DNA of 64,000 nt from Tipula vernalis (Eukaryota; Arthropoda; Insecta; Diptera; Tipulidae): assembly GCA_958295665.1 (NCBI GenBank), contig OY282558.1:117666838-117730837 (forward strand), given 5' to 3'. Below, piece by piece: positions 54,326 to 64,000 of the stretch (position 1 is the first letter of the stretch; every line of letters starts with the position of its first letter). The position numbers and the translations under genes are program-made. Below the pieces are notes generated by a model. The model saw only the letters and a list, made by a program, of their open reading frames with translations, was not told the origin of the DNA and searched no databases.

Positions 54326-55251
54326 TGCTCTATGCAGCAATTCATATGGTGTGAAAATTCCGTTTAATTAAAAATTAAAAATCGCTAGTTTAAAACGTGA
54401 ACATTAAAGTGTAGTGATATCTAAAAGTGCCGTCCGTTTTTGGACATCGAAATTTTTCGTTTAAAAGCAACTAAAATTTAATTCTACAAAATAGAATAAA
54501 TGTTTGTGTCATAATAAAAATCAATGAAAAAGTATAATAAAAAAAAAAAATTAAAAATAAAGTGGTTCGATAATTTTTACTAATCGTGCAAATTTAACGT
54601 TGATTAATGACGTAAAATATATGGTGTTTAAATACAGTATAATGTACCATCAAAAAAAAAAAAAAAAAAACGTCTATAAAAACCGAATCATTATAAGTGT
54701 TATTGTTCCGTGCTATAAAAACCAAAACCAAAGTCATATCACGCGACTTAATTGTACTGGGGTGCTCGAATTGTCCAGAATATAATTGAAGGCAAACTGT
54801 TCTAAATAAAAATAAAAATTCAACAAAGCCAGATTCCAGTAAAAAAAAAAATCGTACGAGACGTATTCCAAATAAGCAGATTCCAGTATAATCCATTCGA
54901 ACGGGGATTATCAAAAAACTATAGTCATCATTCCTCATAATTCAGAACACGGTCAAGTATTTATATACATAACGAAGATCATCGAACAACAGTAAAATCA
55001 AATTACCTGAAGATAATTTTCAAGGTTAGTTCAAGTTTTTTATATCTCAACTAAATTTTTATCAATACTTGGTTCATTCATGAAACATAATTTACGGGAA
55101 TATTTTATAAATGTTGTGAGCGGTTTTAAGTTTCTTCTCGAATTATTTTTTATCAAATTTTTTTTAATTTCCATTCATTAATTAGTTATTGTTATTCTAT
55201 TGTTCTTGCAAATGTTTGTATTTTCTTCTTCTTTTCCTAACTCTGGTATTC
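54326..55251 (+). other. 5' leader of the nested element
   Basis: A long untranslated leader with several A-runs (18 A near 54651). No credible open frame. The ORF upstream of ATG 55252 in the gag frame (from 55189) encodes a hydrophobic stretch that is unlikely to belong to Gag. Confidence 0.6.
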
Positions 55252-56389
55252 ATGTCACTTGGAAAACTGGCCGATCAAGCGGACGATTTATTTCTACGAA
55301 CTAGAACTGTAAAGAAAAACAAAAGGCGGTCAAGATCTCTAATTGCAGCTAATCGCACAGATAGATCTGACGACATAAAATCTGTTAATTTATCCAAAGT
55401 AGATCAATATTTAAAAGATACCTTGAGTACTACAATGTCTCTTCTAAATATGGATGTTGCTCTCAAAATCATACCAGATTTCGATGGTAGCCCCGATCGT
55501 CTCCATAAGTTTCTGTTATGTTGTGATATGATATATGACGAATTATTACATACTGAATATGAGAGATTCCTAAAATTAGTTAAAACTAAATTGTCAAACA
55601 AAGCTTACGATATCGTGAAATACACAGAATATAAGTCGTGGAAAGATTTGAAAGTTGAACTTAAAAATAAATTTCAATATTCTAAATCTATAGAACAACT
55701 TCAAATCGAATTAATTAACGTACGACAATTGCGAAATGAGGGTATAACATCATACGCTAGTAGAGTTGAGAAATTACTTTCAGAATTAAATGAAGTTTGT
55801 ATAGAAAGTGAAGGAACAAATGCGTCAAAAACCATTATACATTTAAATTCGAAAACTGCTTTAAAAGCTTTTCAAGAGGGTCTTATCGATCCTATCAAAC
55901 TCATAATAAAAGCTTGTCGATTTTCAAGATGCCATAAACAAAGCGTGCGAGGAGGAACTAATCGTAAACACTCAACAGTTATTAACAATTGATTCCAGTA
56001 CCAAACTAAAATGTCAAATTTGTAAACGAATTGGGCATTCCGCAGAAAAATGTTATAGCCGGCATCCAAGTCAATCAAATTGAAATAGATCAACACCAAA
56101 TAAGCTTGTATCCAATACATTTAGTGACACAAGGCGTCCGGTTCCTGAAATCAAAGCAGCTCAGAAAACAACAGTGTGTGCTTATTGTAAACTACCTGGA
56201 CATCATATTAGTGTCTGTAGAAAGCGTCAACATGCAAATTTTTACAGAAATACGCGAGTCATGGAGGTAGTCGATGACAGTCAGCCTTCCACTTCGGGAA
56301 ATGGCTTGGGGTCCGTTCCAGAACATCCAACAAACACTCCAGTTCGGATCCAAGAAATAAAAGAGAGTGTTCATCAGAAAATTATATAA
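55252..56389 (+). pseudogene. Nested element gag, one frame break and one stop
   Basis: ATG 55252 (MSLGKLADQADDLFLRTRTV) is preferred over the earlier in-frame start because the preceding 21 residues are hydrophobic. The capsid part (ALKIIPDFDGSPDRLHKFLL; YDIVKYTEYKSWKDLKVELK) runs to about 55918, where the reading must move by one base to enter DFQDAINKACEEEL. Two CCHC knuckles follow (CQICKRIGHSAEKC, CAYCKLPGHHISVC), with a TGA at 56081-56083 between them. Ends at TAA 56387-56389, overlapping the pol frame, consistent with a -1 shift for Gag-Pol. Confidence 0.88.
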
Positions 56390-59300
56390 ATTTTGACCAT
56401 CATGTAAATAAAAAATTGAATTCCTGTTTTCCAATTGATTCTAATTTGGATCGTTTTCCTAATTCTTATTCAAAATCTTTAAATCATTATTCCTCTTTAG
56501 AATCAATTCACAATTCTTATAATTCAAATTTTAATCATTACTCAATTTGTCTGTCAAGCCACAACCATAATAGAAAATATATCCAATTACAATTAGATAT
56601 TCTAAAACCTAAGTCGTTTTTCTTTTTGGTCGATACCGGAGCCGACATAAGCATAATCAAGCGAAATTTCTTGAATAACGATACACTTTGTTATCCTGAA
56701 CGAAATTGTAAAGTAAAAGGTATAACTCCCGAACTAATTGAAACAATCGCAAGTTGTGAAGCTAACATTATATTACCGAATTCATTGTCACTACAACATT
56801 CATTTCAGATAGTTCCTGCTTCGTCCCCTATCTCATGCGCAGGTATTATAGGTAAAGATTTCTTATCTAAATATAAGTGTAAAATTGATTTCTCCAAATT
56901 TAATTTCGAAATTTTAGTAAACAATAGCCCAACTCAACTTAAACTAACTTCCAATTCGTATGTTTTAATTCCACCTCGTTCAGAGAAAACTTTTACCATT
57001 TATTTAGACATTCCAAACGATATCGATTATTTATGCCAATCTTTTGAAATCGTGCCTGGCGTATATACCGCAAATTCGATTATAAAGTCACAAAATAATT
57101 TGGTTACCATAAGCCTGGTAAATACTAATGATTTCGAGGTCGAAATCGAAAATTTAGAATTGCCCTTAAATAAATTGGACGAATATGAAGTATTTCATCT
57201 CAATTCTTGGTCGAATAACATAGAAAAGCATTTAGAAACTATCAAATCCTCGTTGAAAATTGATCATCTTAATCAGGAAGAGAAAAATTCTATTTTAAAT
57301 CTTTGTAGAAAATTCAATGAAATTTTCTATCTTCCTGGTGATCAACTTACCGCAACGGATATTACGTTTCATAAAATCAGAACCGATCGTAACTTAGAAC
57401 CAGTATACATTAAACAATACAGATTACCTGAATCGACGAAAAACGAAATTGATAAACAAATATCTCAGATGTTAGAAGATGATATAATAAAACCAAGCAA
57501 GAGTCCTTGAAACTTTCCATTAATAGTAGTCCCTAAAAAGTCAAATAATGAACAAAAAAGGTGGAGAATTGTAGTCGATTTCCGCAAATTGAATGATGCT
57601 ACTATCAATGATGTGTTTCCACTTCCCAATATTTCTGATATTCTAGACCATCTTGGCAAATCTAAATAATTTAGTACAATTGACCTTGCTAATGGGTATC
57701 ATCAAATACTTTTAGATCCAAAAGATAAAGAAAAGACAGCATTCAATACGCATTTAGGACATTTCCAATTTAAACGAATGCCTTTTGGATTAAAGAGCGC
57801 ACCGGCGACTTTCCAAAGGCTGATGAACAATGTCCTTAGCGGTTTAAATGGAATCAAATGCCTAGTCTATCTTGATGATGTGATAGTCACGGGTTACAAC
57901 CTTAAAGATCACGAGAACAAATTAGAGGCAGTTTTCAATTGCTTTAAGAACAATAACCTTAAAGTAAATTTGGAAAAATGACAGTTCTTATCAAAAGAGA
58001 TTGTATATTTGGGACATATGGTAACAAACGAAGGTATCAAACCAGATTCAAATAAAATCGCAGCCGTTAGAGATTATCCTCAACCAACCAACCAAAAGGA
58101 GACGAAATCATTTTTAGGTTTAGCAGGTTACTATCGTCGCTTCATAAATAGATTTTCTGAAATTTCCAATCCTCTGACAGTTTTATTAAAAAAGGGACAA
58201 CCGTTTATTTGGGATGCCTTCTGCGACGAATCATTTAGAAAATTAAAAAATAGTTTAATAAATCCTCCAATCTTGCAGCACCCTGATTTTTCTTTACCGT
58301 TTGGAATAACAACCGATGCGAGTGATTTAGCGATAGGCGCCGTCCTCTCCCAAAATGAAAATGAGTTTGACTTACCAATAGCTTATGCCAGTCGAGTCCT
58401 CAATAAGGCAGAATTAAATTATCCAACTATTGAAAAGGAGTTGTTGGCGATGGTATGGGCATGTGAACATTTTCGCCCATATGTTTACGGTCGCCATTTC
58501 AAGATAATTACGGATCACAAGCCATTAATATGGCTTAGTAATTTGAAAAATCCCTCTTCAAGGTTAATCAGATGGCGAATACGGTTAGAAGATTTCGATT
58601 ATCAGGTTCTCCATAAGCCTGGAATTCTTAACCAAAACGCCGATGCTTTGAGCAGGACACCGATCAGAACAAGTCAATCTCCACAAATTGTACCAGAAAC
58701 ATCATTAAACATTCCAGAAGTAAATGTGTTAACTAGATCACAGAGTAAACAAAATCCTGAAATTAATATTCCTGAACCTGATACAATTCCCAATTCTTCG
58801 AAATCTAAAGTTGTTCAACTCACTGATGATTGCGAAATCGATAAAGCAATAGAAGAATTTCACTCGAAACCTTTAGGCGGTCATCAAGGAGTTTTTCGGA
58901 CAGCTCAACGTATGAAAAACTATTATGTTTTCAAAAATTTCTATTCACGTATCAAAAAAGTTATTACGTCATGCGCGCTATGTCAAAAAAATAAATGTAG
59001 TAAACTCAATAAAATGCCGATGCAAATTTCTTCTACTTCTTCCCAAGGATTCGAAAAGCTTTTCTTAGATATAGTTGGTCCTCTACCAGTGTCATATCGT
59101 GGAAACAAATATATCCTTACGATCTAAGATGACCTTACTAAATTTTCTCTGGCATTTCCAATGGAAAATCAAGAGGCTGAAACAATAGCTAGAGTATTCG
59201 TCGAACGAGTAATTTGTGTATTCGGAACTCCTCAACAAATACTTTCCGATCAAGGTGCCAATTTTATGAGCGAGCTATTTAGAAACATATGCAAAATTTT

Positions 59301-59859
59301 TAAGATTAAAAATTTACACACTACCGCATATCATCCGCAGACTAATGGAGCTTTGGAGCGGTCGCACAGAACGTGGACCGAATACTTGAGGAACTATACA
59401 CAATCCGATGAACTCAATTGGGATACTTGGCTGCCTTTTGCAATATTTACGTTCAATTCTACTCCGCATAGCGCAACAAAATTCATGCCATTTGAATTAT
59501 TATTCGGATATAAACCCTTGATACCCAGTTTATTACAGCGTGAACCAGAAGTGGTGTATAATTATGATGATTATATGTTGGAATTGAAGAGTAGAATGCG
59601 AGCATCTTTTGAAATAGCGAAAAATATTGACAAAAAACTTAAGTCTAAAGAATACCATGATAGCAATACACAAAGTGCAAATTTTCAAATTGGTGATCTC
59701 GTTCTATTAAAAAATGAAACACGGATTACAAAGTTTTCACCTCTTTGGCTTGGGGCATTCGAAATTAAAGAAATTAAATCGCCTACAAAAACAACGTTAC
59801 TAATTAAAAATAAATTCAAAACTGTACACAACAATCGAATAAAATTATTTCAGAATTAA
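56390..59859 (+). pseudogene. Nested element pol: PR, RT, RNase H, integrase, with four in-frame stops
   Basis: One continuous frame, no indel. Protease FFFLVDTGADISIIKRNF (D-T-G). RT FSTIDLANGYHQILL, FKRMPFGLKSAPATFQRL and CLVYLDDVIVTG (LDD). RNase H FGITTDASDLAIGAVLSQNE and ITDHKPLIWLS. Integrase zinc finger HSKPLGGHQGV...CALCQKNKC, then LFLDIVGPLP, ILSDQGANFMS and AYHPQTNGALERSH (D, D, E). Stops at 57508 (TGA), 57667 (TAA), 57979 (TGA) and 59125 (TAA) fall at otherwise conserved positions. This is the 412/mdg1-like layout, as at 2-1243. Confidence 0.95.
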
Positions 59860-60131
59860 ATATAAAGTTAAAGTTGAGATTAATTAAAAGATTTGAACTA
59901 CTCAATAAAAATTGTCAAAGTTTACTTTCTATTTAAATAATAATACCTTTTATATTATATTATATTAATAAACATTATACTTAATATCTAGTAACATTTT
60001 AAACCCATATGGAAGAATTATTTGTATATGTATTACTAAAGTTAACTAATTTATTGAATTTATTTAAAAAAATAATAATTTTTGTATAAAATAAAATAAT
60101 TTTTAGTATTATTTTAAACTTAGGGGGATGG
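59860..60131 (+). other. Nested element 3' untranslated region and polypurine tract
   Basis: AT-rich, no open frame. Ends with a purine tract (TTAGGGGGATGG, about 60119-60131) immediately before the 3' LTR. Confidence 0.8.
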
Positions 60132-60561
60132 TGTTATGGATTATTAATGCTACACTGTAGCCTAATTATGAATTTCTTGTTTAACATGTATTATATATTA
60201 TTATTTACTCTAAATTTTGTACAATAAAAGCAATTAAATCGTTATGTAATAAGTATACCTTTTTATGTATAATATTCAAATCATAAAACAATTGTGTACT
60301 TAAATTTTGTAAATGTATTGATTACAATTATCTATATAAACTGATGATCAGTCGATAATTGGCAGTTATTCTTGAGCCTGATGTGAAGTAACATAATCTT
60401 TAGTTAAAGATTATTATTGTAAAAAAATAAGTTGTAATTAATAAAATAAAACATTAATAAATTAAAACTAAGTTTAAAATTAAATAATAAAAATCATATA
60501 TTTAATATACATATTTATGTTTTATTAAAAGTGCCCCATGAATTTCCACATTTATAGAACA
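60132..60561 (+). repeat. 3' LTR of the nested element (430 bp)
   Basis: Identical by eye to 53874-54303 except for CATTTATAG in place of CATCTATAG. Followed by the CACT target duplicate at 60562-60565. Confidence 0.95.
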
Positions 60562-60734
60562 CACTGATAACCCAGAGAAATAAAAATAGAATAGAACCGA
60601 AAATATTCCTTGAAAATGAAACCATCTATGAATAGGATAACAGAAGATTTCAAAAACACTAACAAAAGAAAAGTGCACAAAGCTCAAAGTCAAACATTTA
60701 TTGCACGTGCAGTAAACTCATTACATCCCACGAA

Positions 60735-62072
60735 ATGGAAATAATAGACTACGATGTGAATAAGGGTATAATTCCCATTAAATTAGGGAATGCAAGGATT
60801 ATAAGAGGTTATAGTAGACTTTTACATATCATCAACTTAGACAGTTACGAACATAATTTACAGATAATAAAGAATAACATAAACACAATTCAAACATTTG
60901 GTAAAGAAAGGACTGGAATAAAAGGACTTTACAAAATTAGACTAGACATGTTACAATGGAAGTTTAAGAGAATAGAAGAAACATTAGATCATTTAAGACC
61001 TAGGCTACGAAACAAAAGAGGACTAATTAATGGACTTGGATCCATAATAAAATCTATCACAGGTAATATGGACCACGATGACTATGACGAACTAGGACGA
61101 GCTATAGCTAAAATCAACAGAAACAGACACCTTGCAGAATAAATACGAAAATGATAACCTGTTTTAATGATATTCAAAATTTTGTAAGTAATCAGAGACC
61201 ATTGAAGCAATTACTATGGCAAAACTAAAAATCATATCAAGACATTCTAAATCACAAGGAATTAGATTTCATCCAAAACCATTTTTCAAAATTTAATGTT
61301 AACCTTAAAACAGAAGAAAGTATTTATAGTTTACTATGGTTACAAGCGTATTACAACCAACCTAAGGTTATATTCTCTATTCAAATACACAATTTCAACC
61401 CTGATATCCTATCTCAATATAAAATTAAATCAATAACATTTAACGAAACATATACCATCTTCCCACCTAATCCATACATTATCCTAAATGAACATATATG
61501 TATATCAATACCCAACCAAACCTTGCAATGAAGTAGAAAGCATCCAATATTGCGAAAAACAAGATCCAGAAGACAGCTCAAAAGCATGCATTCCGCAAAT
61601 AATCAACAACAAACAAGCACTATGCAACTTAACCGAACAAAAATTCCAAAAAGAAATAGAACCAGTATCACCCGAGTTTATACTCGTCTCAACCAAAGAG
61701 GAAATACCTGTATCATAAACATGTCATCAAAAACAGAAATGAATAAAAGGAATAAAGCTAATATTTTTCAAAAATTGTACGATTAATCTCAATCAAGAGG
61801 AATACAGTAATACCCTACCAATAATGTACGAAGATATTATAGCTTTGCAACCATACTACGATATCATTATCAACGACATCCAGGAACAAATAAAATTAAC
61901 AACGCTACAAAACTGGACAATCCACAATAATAAAAAGATAGAAATATTACATTCAGCCACAGAAAGCCACTCATTTCAGAGGAATATCTTCATTAGCAGC
62001 ATCATGATCATATTAACCATAATCAGTTTATTATATTTTTCAGTAAAAAGATGGCTCAAAACTAGACACTAA
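60735..62072 (+). pseudogene. Errantivirus-like envelope (Env) remnant
   Basis: An insect endogenous retrovirus surface/fusion protein in decayed form. The open part 60735-61142 ends with a basic furin-type site (RNKR) followed by a Gly-rich fusion-peptide-like segment (GLINGLGSIIKSITGN), the conserved core of errantivirus Env. A stop at 61140-61142 and several later frame changes interrupt the ectodomain. The last frame (61824-62072) holds a membrane span (IFISSIMIILTIISLLYFS) and a short basic tail. No signal peptide is visible at the start. In intact relatives Env mediates membrane fusion; this copy cannot be made whole. Confidence 0.82.
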
Positions 62073-62110
62073 ATCACCTGCTGTCCTTAATCGAACGTTA
62101 AGGACACCGC

Positions 62111-62122
62111 TTAGGGGGGAGG
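62111..62122 (+). promoter_or_regulatory. Polypurine tract of the errantivirus-like element
   Basis: TTAGGGGGGAGG directly abuts the 3' LTR start at 62123, about 40 bases after the env stop. Confidence 0.8.
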
Positions 62123-62508
62123 AGTTACGTCCGTTGACCTCCACGACGCAAATCTCAACAAAGCAACCATCATCATAATTTCATCAAGTTACGATAATAT
62201 GTTTGTTATGTCTTAGACATAACATTTCCTTTTAAAATAAAAATTGATAAACAGAAATATGAGTAATCGATAAATCGATTACTCTTCTTGCTTTAATTAT
62301 AAGAATAACAAAATCATAATAATTATATTTTTCATTAGTAAGTAGTTTTGTAGTTGTTGCAAATTATAAAGATGTATCAAAAGTAAAATATAAAAATTTA
62401 GAATTATTGTAACTAGCGTTGAGTAACGACCGAAAAATAAATTTATTGTAAACCATAAAAGTGAAACTGTTTTATTTCTACAAAACTGCCAGTTTCGAGT
62501 TTATAATT
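62123..62508 (+). repeat. 3' LTR of the errantivirus-like element (386 bp)
   Basis: AGTTACGTCCGTTGACC to TTTCGAGTTTATAATT. It contains the block of about 180 bp missing from the 5' LTR, including a palindrome-like GAGTAATCGATAAATCGATT. Confidence 0.85.
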
Positions 62509-62519
62509 CACGCGTGAAC

Positions 62520-62770
62520 GGCAAACATCGGAGCGTGTACAGAACAAAATGCCTCTGAACTCTCTCAATCCTCCCGGAATGGCAGTGGTAAGATGGCGCC
62601 CAAATTGGAAATGCATACTCTAAAATAGACCAAACAAACGACGGTCAATGTCTTCATTGTACAGCAGATATTGGTGAAAAATGGGTGAGTGGATACATTT
62701 TAATCACGTTCAGAGCCAGTCTATTGTTAATTGACTAACTGCAAAATCTGTTTAATTCCTCCGGTATTAA
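62520..62770 (-). pseudogene. CR1/Jockey-type LINE scrap (RT C-terminal part)
   Basis: On minus, SILEYAFPIWAP, YHCHSGRIERVQRHFVL and LRCLPF, read across frames, match the block SILEYASQIWSPFYHCHSYR of the LINE at 8983-11172. The piece begins about 10 bases after the LTR end. It is related to, but clearly different from, the LINE in BEL-1. Confidence 0.6.
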
Positions 62771-64000
62771 ATAATGGTATCAAACAATGCTCTTGGTCAA
62801 TTTCTAAAAAGGGTTTTCTCCACAATACTCTAAAGAATAGTGCTGTTACAACACATAAAGCTTCTGAGTTTTCCTACGTATAAAATGAATCTTTAATGCT
62901 CCAACTTCTGATTAAGATCGACAAAGTTTTTGTTTATTGGCAAACCTTAGCTATTGGTATAATTTTCCTTTTGTGTGTATAGGCCAAAATTTTTATTCAA
63001 TGAACCGCATCTCAACTCAAATAATTTCTCATGTTTGACTTAGTTGTGTTGTATTCAACAATTTTTTGTTTTTTTTATACAAATAATCCGAAACTTCTAC
63101 GAATATACCGAATATATGAGAACCTAAAAAGCTTTTTGTATAAAATGAAATAAAAGTTTTTTTTAATTACTGACAACCAATTTATTTACATCATTTTCAA
63201 TTTGGTAAGAAATTTATTTTAACCTCCATTAAGGATATAATGGTTCACCAAATATACATTAAAAATATTTAATGTTTTTTTTTTTTTGTTATTCCGAAGA
63301 GGATTAAATACGTAGAGTATTGCGTAACACCGTTAAAAGCAGTACAAACAGTTTCAGTTTCCGACACAACTAAACGTATACAAAAGTTTTTTATTTGACA
63401 AATTTTATTTAAGCCACAAAAAAACCCAAATAAATACCCAAAATGCCAGAAAGGTATTTTCAGAAGACAAATAAAAATACATTTCCATTGTAAAGTTTTT
63501 TTAAGTGTGCGGTTACATATCTATAGCATAATTTTTAATTGATAATTAAATTAATTAAGGGTTTCTTAAATTTAATTAAAAAAAAAAAACAAAAATCGAT
63601 ATTCCGTGCTTCCAAAAGAATTGAGAATTTTTTTTTTTTGTCTATTCATAAAACTCTATGATGTGTTAAGTAAAAATAATTTGATTACTTTGAAAATTTG
63701 ATTAAATTCATGGTTGTTGGTTCTACGCTTGATTATCGTGCGACACCCTGACATTAAAGACGCGAAATATTTACTTATCAAACGAAAATGTAAATAATAA
63801 AATACAAATTAAATAATTTTTTTTTGTGAATCGCTTAAATTATGGCAAATTACAATTTTACATTTTTATATTTGATGATTATCACTTTATCATTTTTTGC
63901 GTACACTCGCGTGTGTGCGCACAAGAAGATAAAAATTAATTTAATTTTATGTTGCCTTCGTTCATGTTGTAATAATGATTTAAAGCTTTTGATAATTTTA
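62771..64000. other. AT-rich stretch without a recognised gene
   Basis: No gene or known element was recognised. Several long T- and A-runs (e.g. 63277-63287, 63578-63588, 63627-63639) and short non-conserved open frames only. Confidence 0.5.

Larger units (their letters stand above)
53874..60561 (+). mobile_element. Recent 412/mdg1-like LTR retrotransposon nested in the errantivirus pol
   Basis: A 6688-bp element with 430-bp LTRs (TGTTATGG...TAGAACA) that differ at one visible position, flanked by CACT (53870-53873 and 60562-60565). It has a primer site, a gag with two knuckles, pol in PR-RT-RNase H-IN order, and a polypurine tract. Near-identical LTRs mark it as the youngest clear LTR insertion in the window, yet gag and pol carry a frame break and five stops. 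Confidence 0.96.
49900..62508 (+). mobile_element. Errantivirus-like (gypsy/17.6 group) element, host of a nested LTR insertion
   Basis: The left LTR 49900-50105 and right LTR 62123-62508 both start AGTTACGTCCGTTGA and end TTTCGAGTTTATAATT, the AGT...AATT style of the 17.6/297 group. Between them lie a primer-binding site, gag, pol and env remnants, and a polypurine tract, in the right order. A 6.7-kb 412/mdg1-like element sits in the pol integrase tail. The left LTR lacks about 180 bp present in the right one, and flanking bases do not match, so no target-site duplication is seen. Old and inactive. Confidence 0.9.

Noticed and set aside
54589..54938. A 114-codon minus-strand frame with hydrophobic stretches and Phe runs
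   Set aside because: It lies in the leader of the nested LTR element and arises from A-runs on the plus strand.

Overview
The window looks like AT-rich heterochromatin-like or accessory DNA of an insect, most likely a fly. Every recognisable coding block uses the standard code and belongs to insect-type mobile elements: BEL/Pao, 412/mdg1-like and errantivirus-like Ty3/gypsy, Jockey and CR1-like LINEs, Penelope, PIF/Harbinger and Helitron. The one exception is a small two-exon gene for a divergent secreted antigen-5/CAP-like protein (20331-20971, minus strand), the only candidate host gene.

Left third (1-19440). A truncated 412/mdg1-like gypsy pol (2-1243) is followed by a long A-rich noncoding stretch and a possible LTR start near 2980. 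A decayed BEL/Pao element (BEL-1, 5111-13665, plus) is split inside its RNase H by an almost complete CR1/Jockey-type LINE on the minus strand (8870-12447, 5-bp duplication AATTA). A second decayed BEL/Pao element (BEL-3, 13810-19437) is split inside gag by a LINE fragment (14066-15180) and by an LTR-like repeat that carries an inverted duplication and a hammerhead-ribozyme-like motif.

Middle (19440-38400). After the CAP-like gene come a small LTR fragment and the 3' end of a minus-strand BEL/Pao element (BEL-4). BEL-4 was hit by a Jockey LINE (23455-26982, 12-bp duplication), a Penelope element (27725-31397, 11-bp duplication) and another LINE fragment (31458-33045). The Penelope element has a minus-strand partial copy joined head-to-head with a plus-strand copy. 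Each terminal repeat carries a type-I hammerhead-like motif. A PIF/Harbinger transposon (33308-36263, TAA duplication) has an open four-exon transposase but a broken Myb-like partner gene. It sits inside a diverged tandem array of roughly 0.6-kb units.

Right third (38400-64000). BEL-2 (38508-42102) lacks most of its reverse transcriptase and has a changed integrase catalytic residue. Pieces of a minus-strand Helitron Rep/helicase gene (42119-45862) follow, interrupted by a second copy of the hammerhead-bearing repeat and by a 1.38-kb foldback element built of inverted subrepeats. Next come LINE fragments and BEL-5 remnants (46222-49720). An errantivirus-like element (49900-62508) with gag, pol and env remnants contains, inside its pol, a very recent 412/mdg1-like insertion (53874-60561; 430-bp LTRs with one difference; CACT duplication). 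That insertion nevertheless has four in-frame stops in pol. The last 1.2 kb shows a LINE fragment and then nothing recognisable.

The genes do not form one pathway. The window is a record of successive insertions whose order can be read from target-site duplications and interrupted reading frames. The most unusual signals are the two kinds of hammerhead-like motif and the foldback element. All functional statements are inferred from motifs; nothing here was searched against a database.
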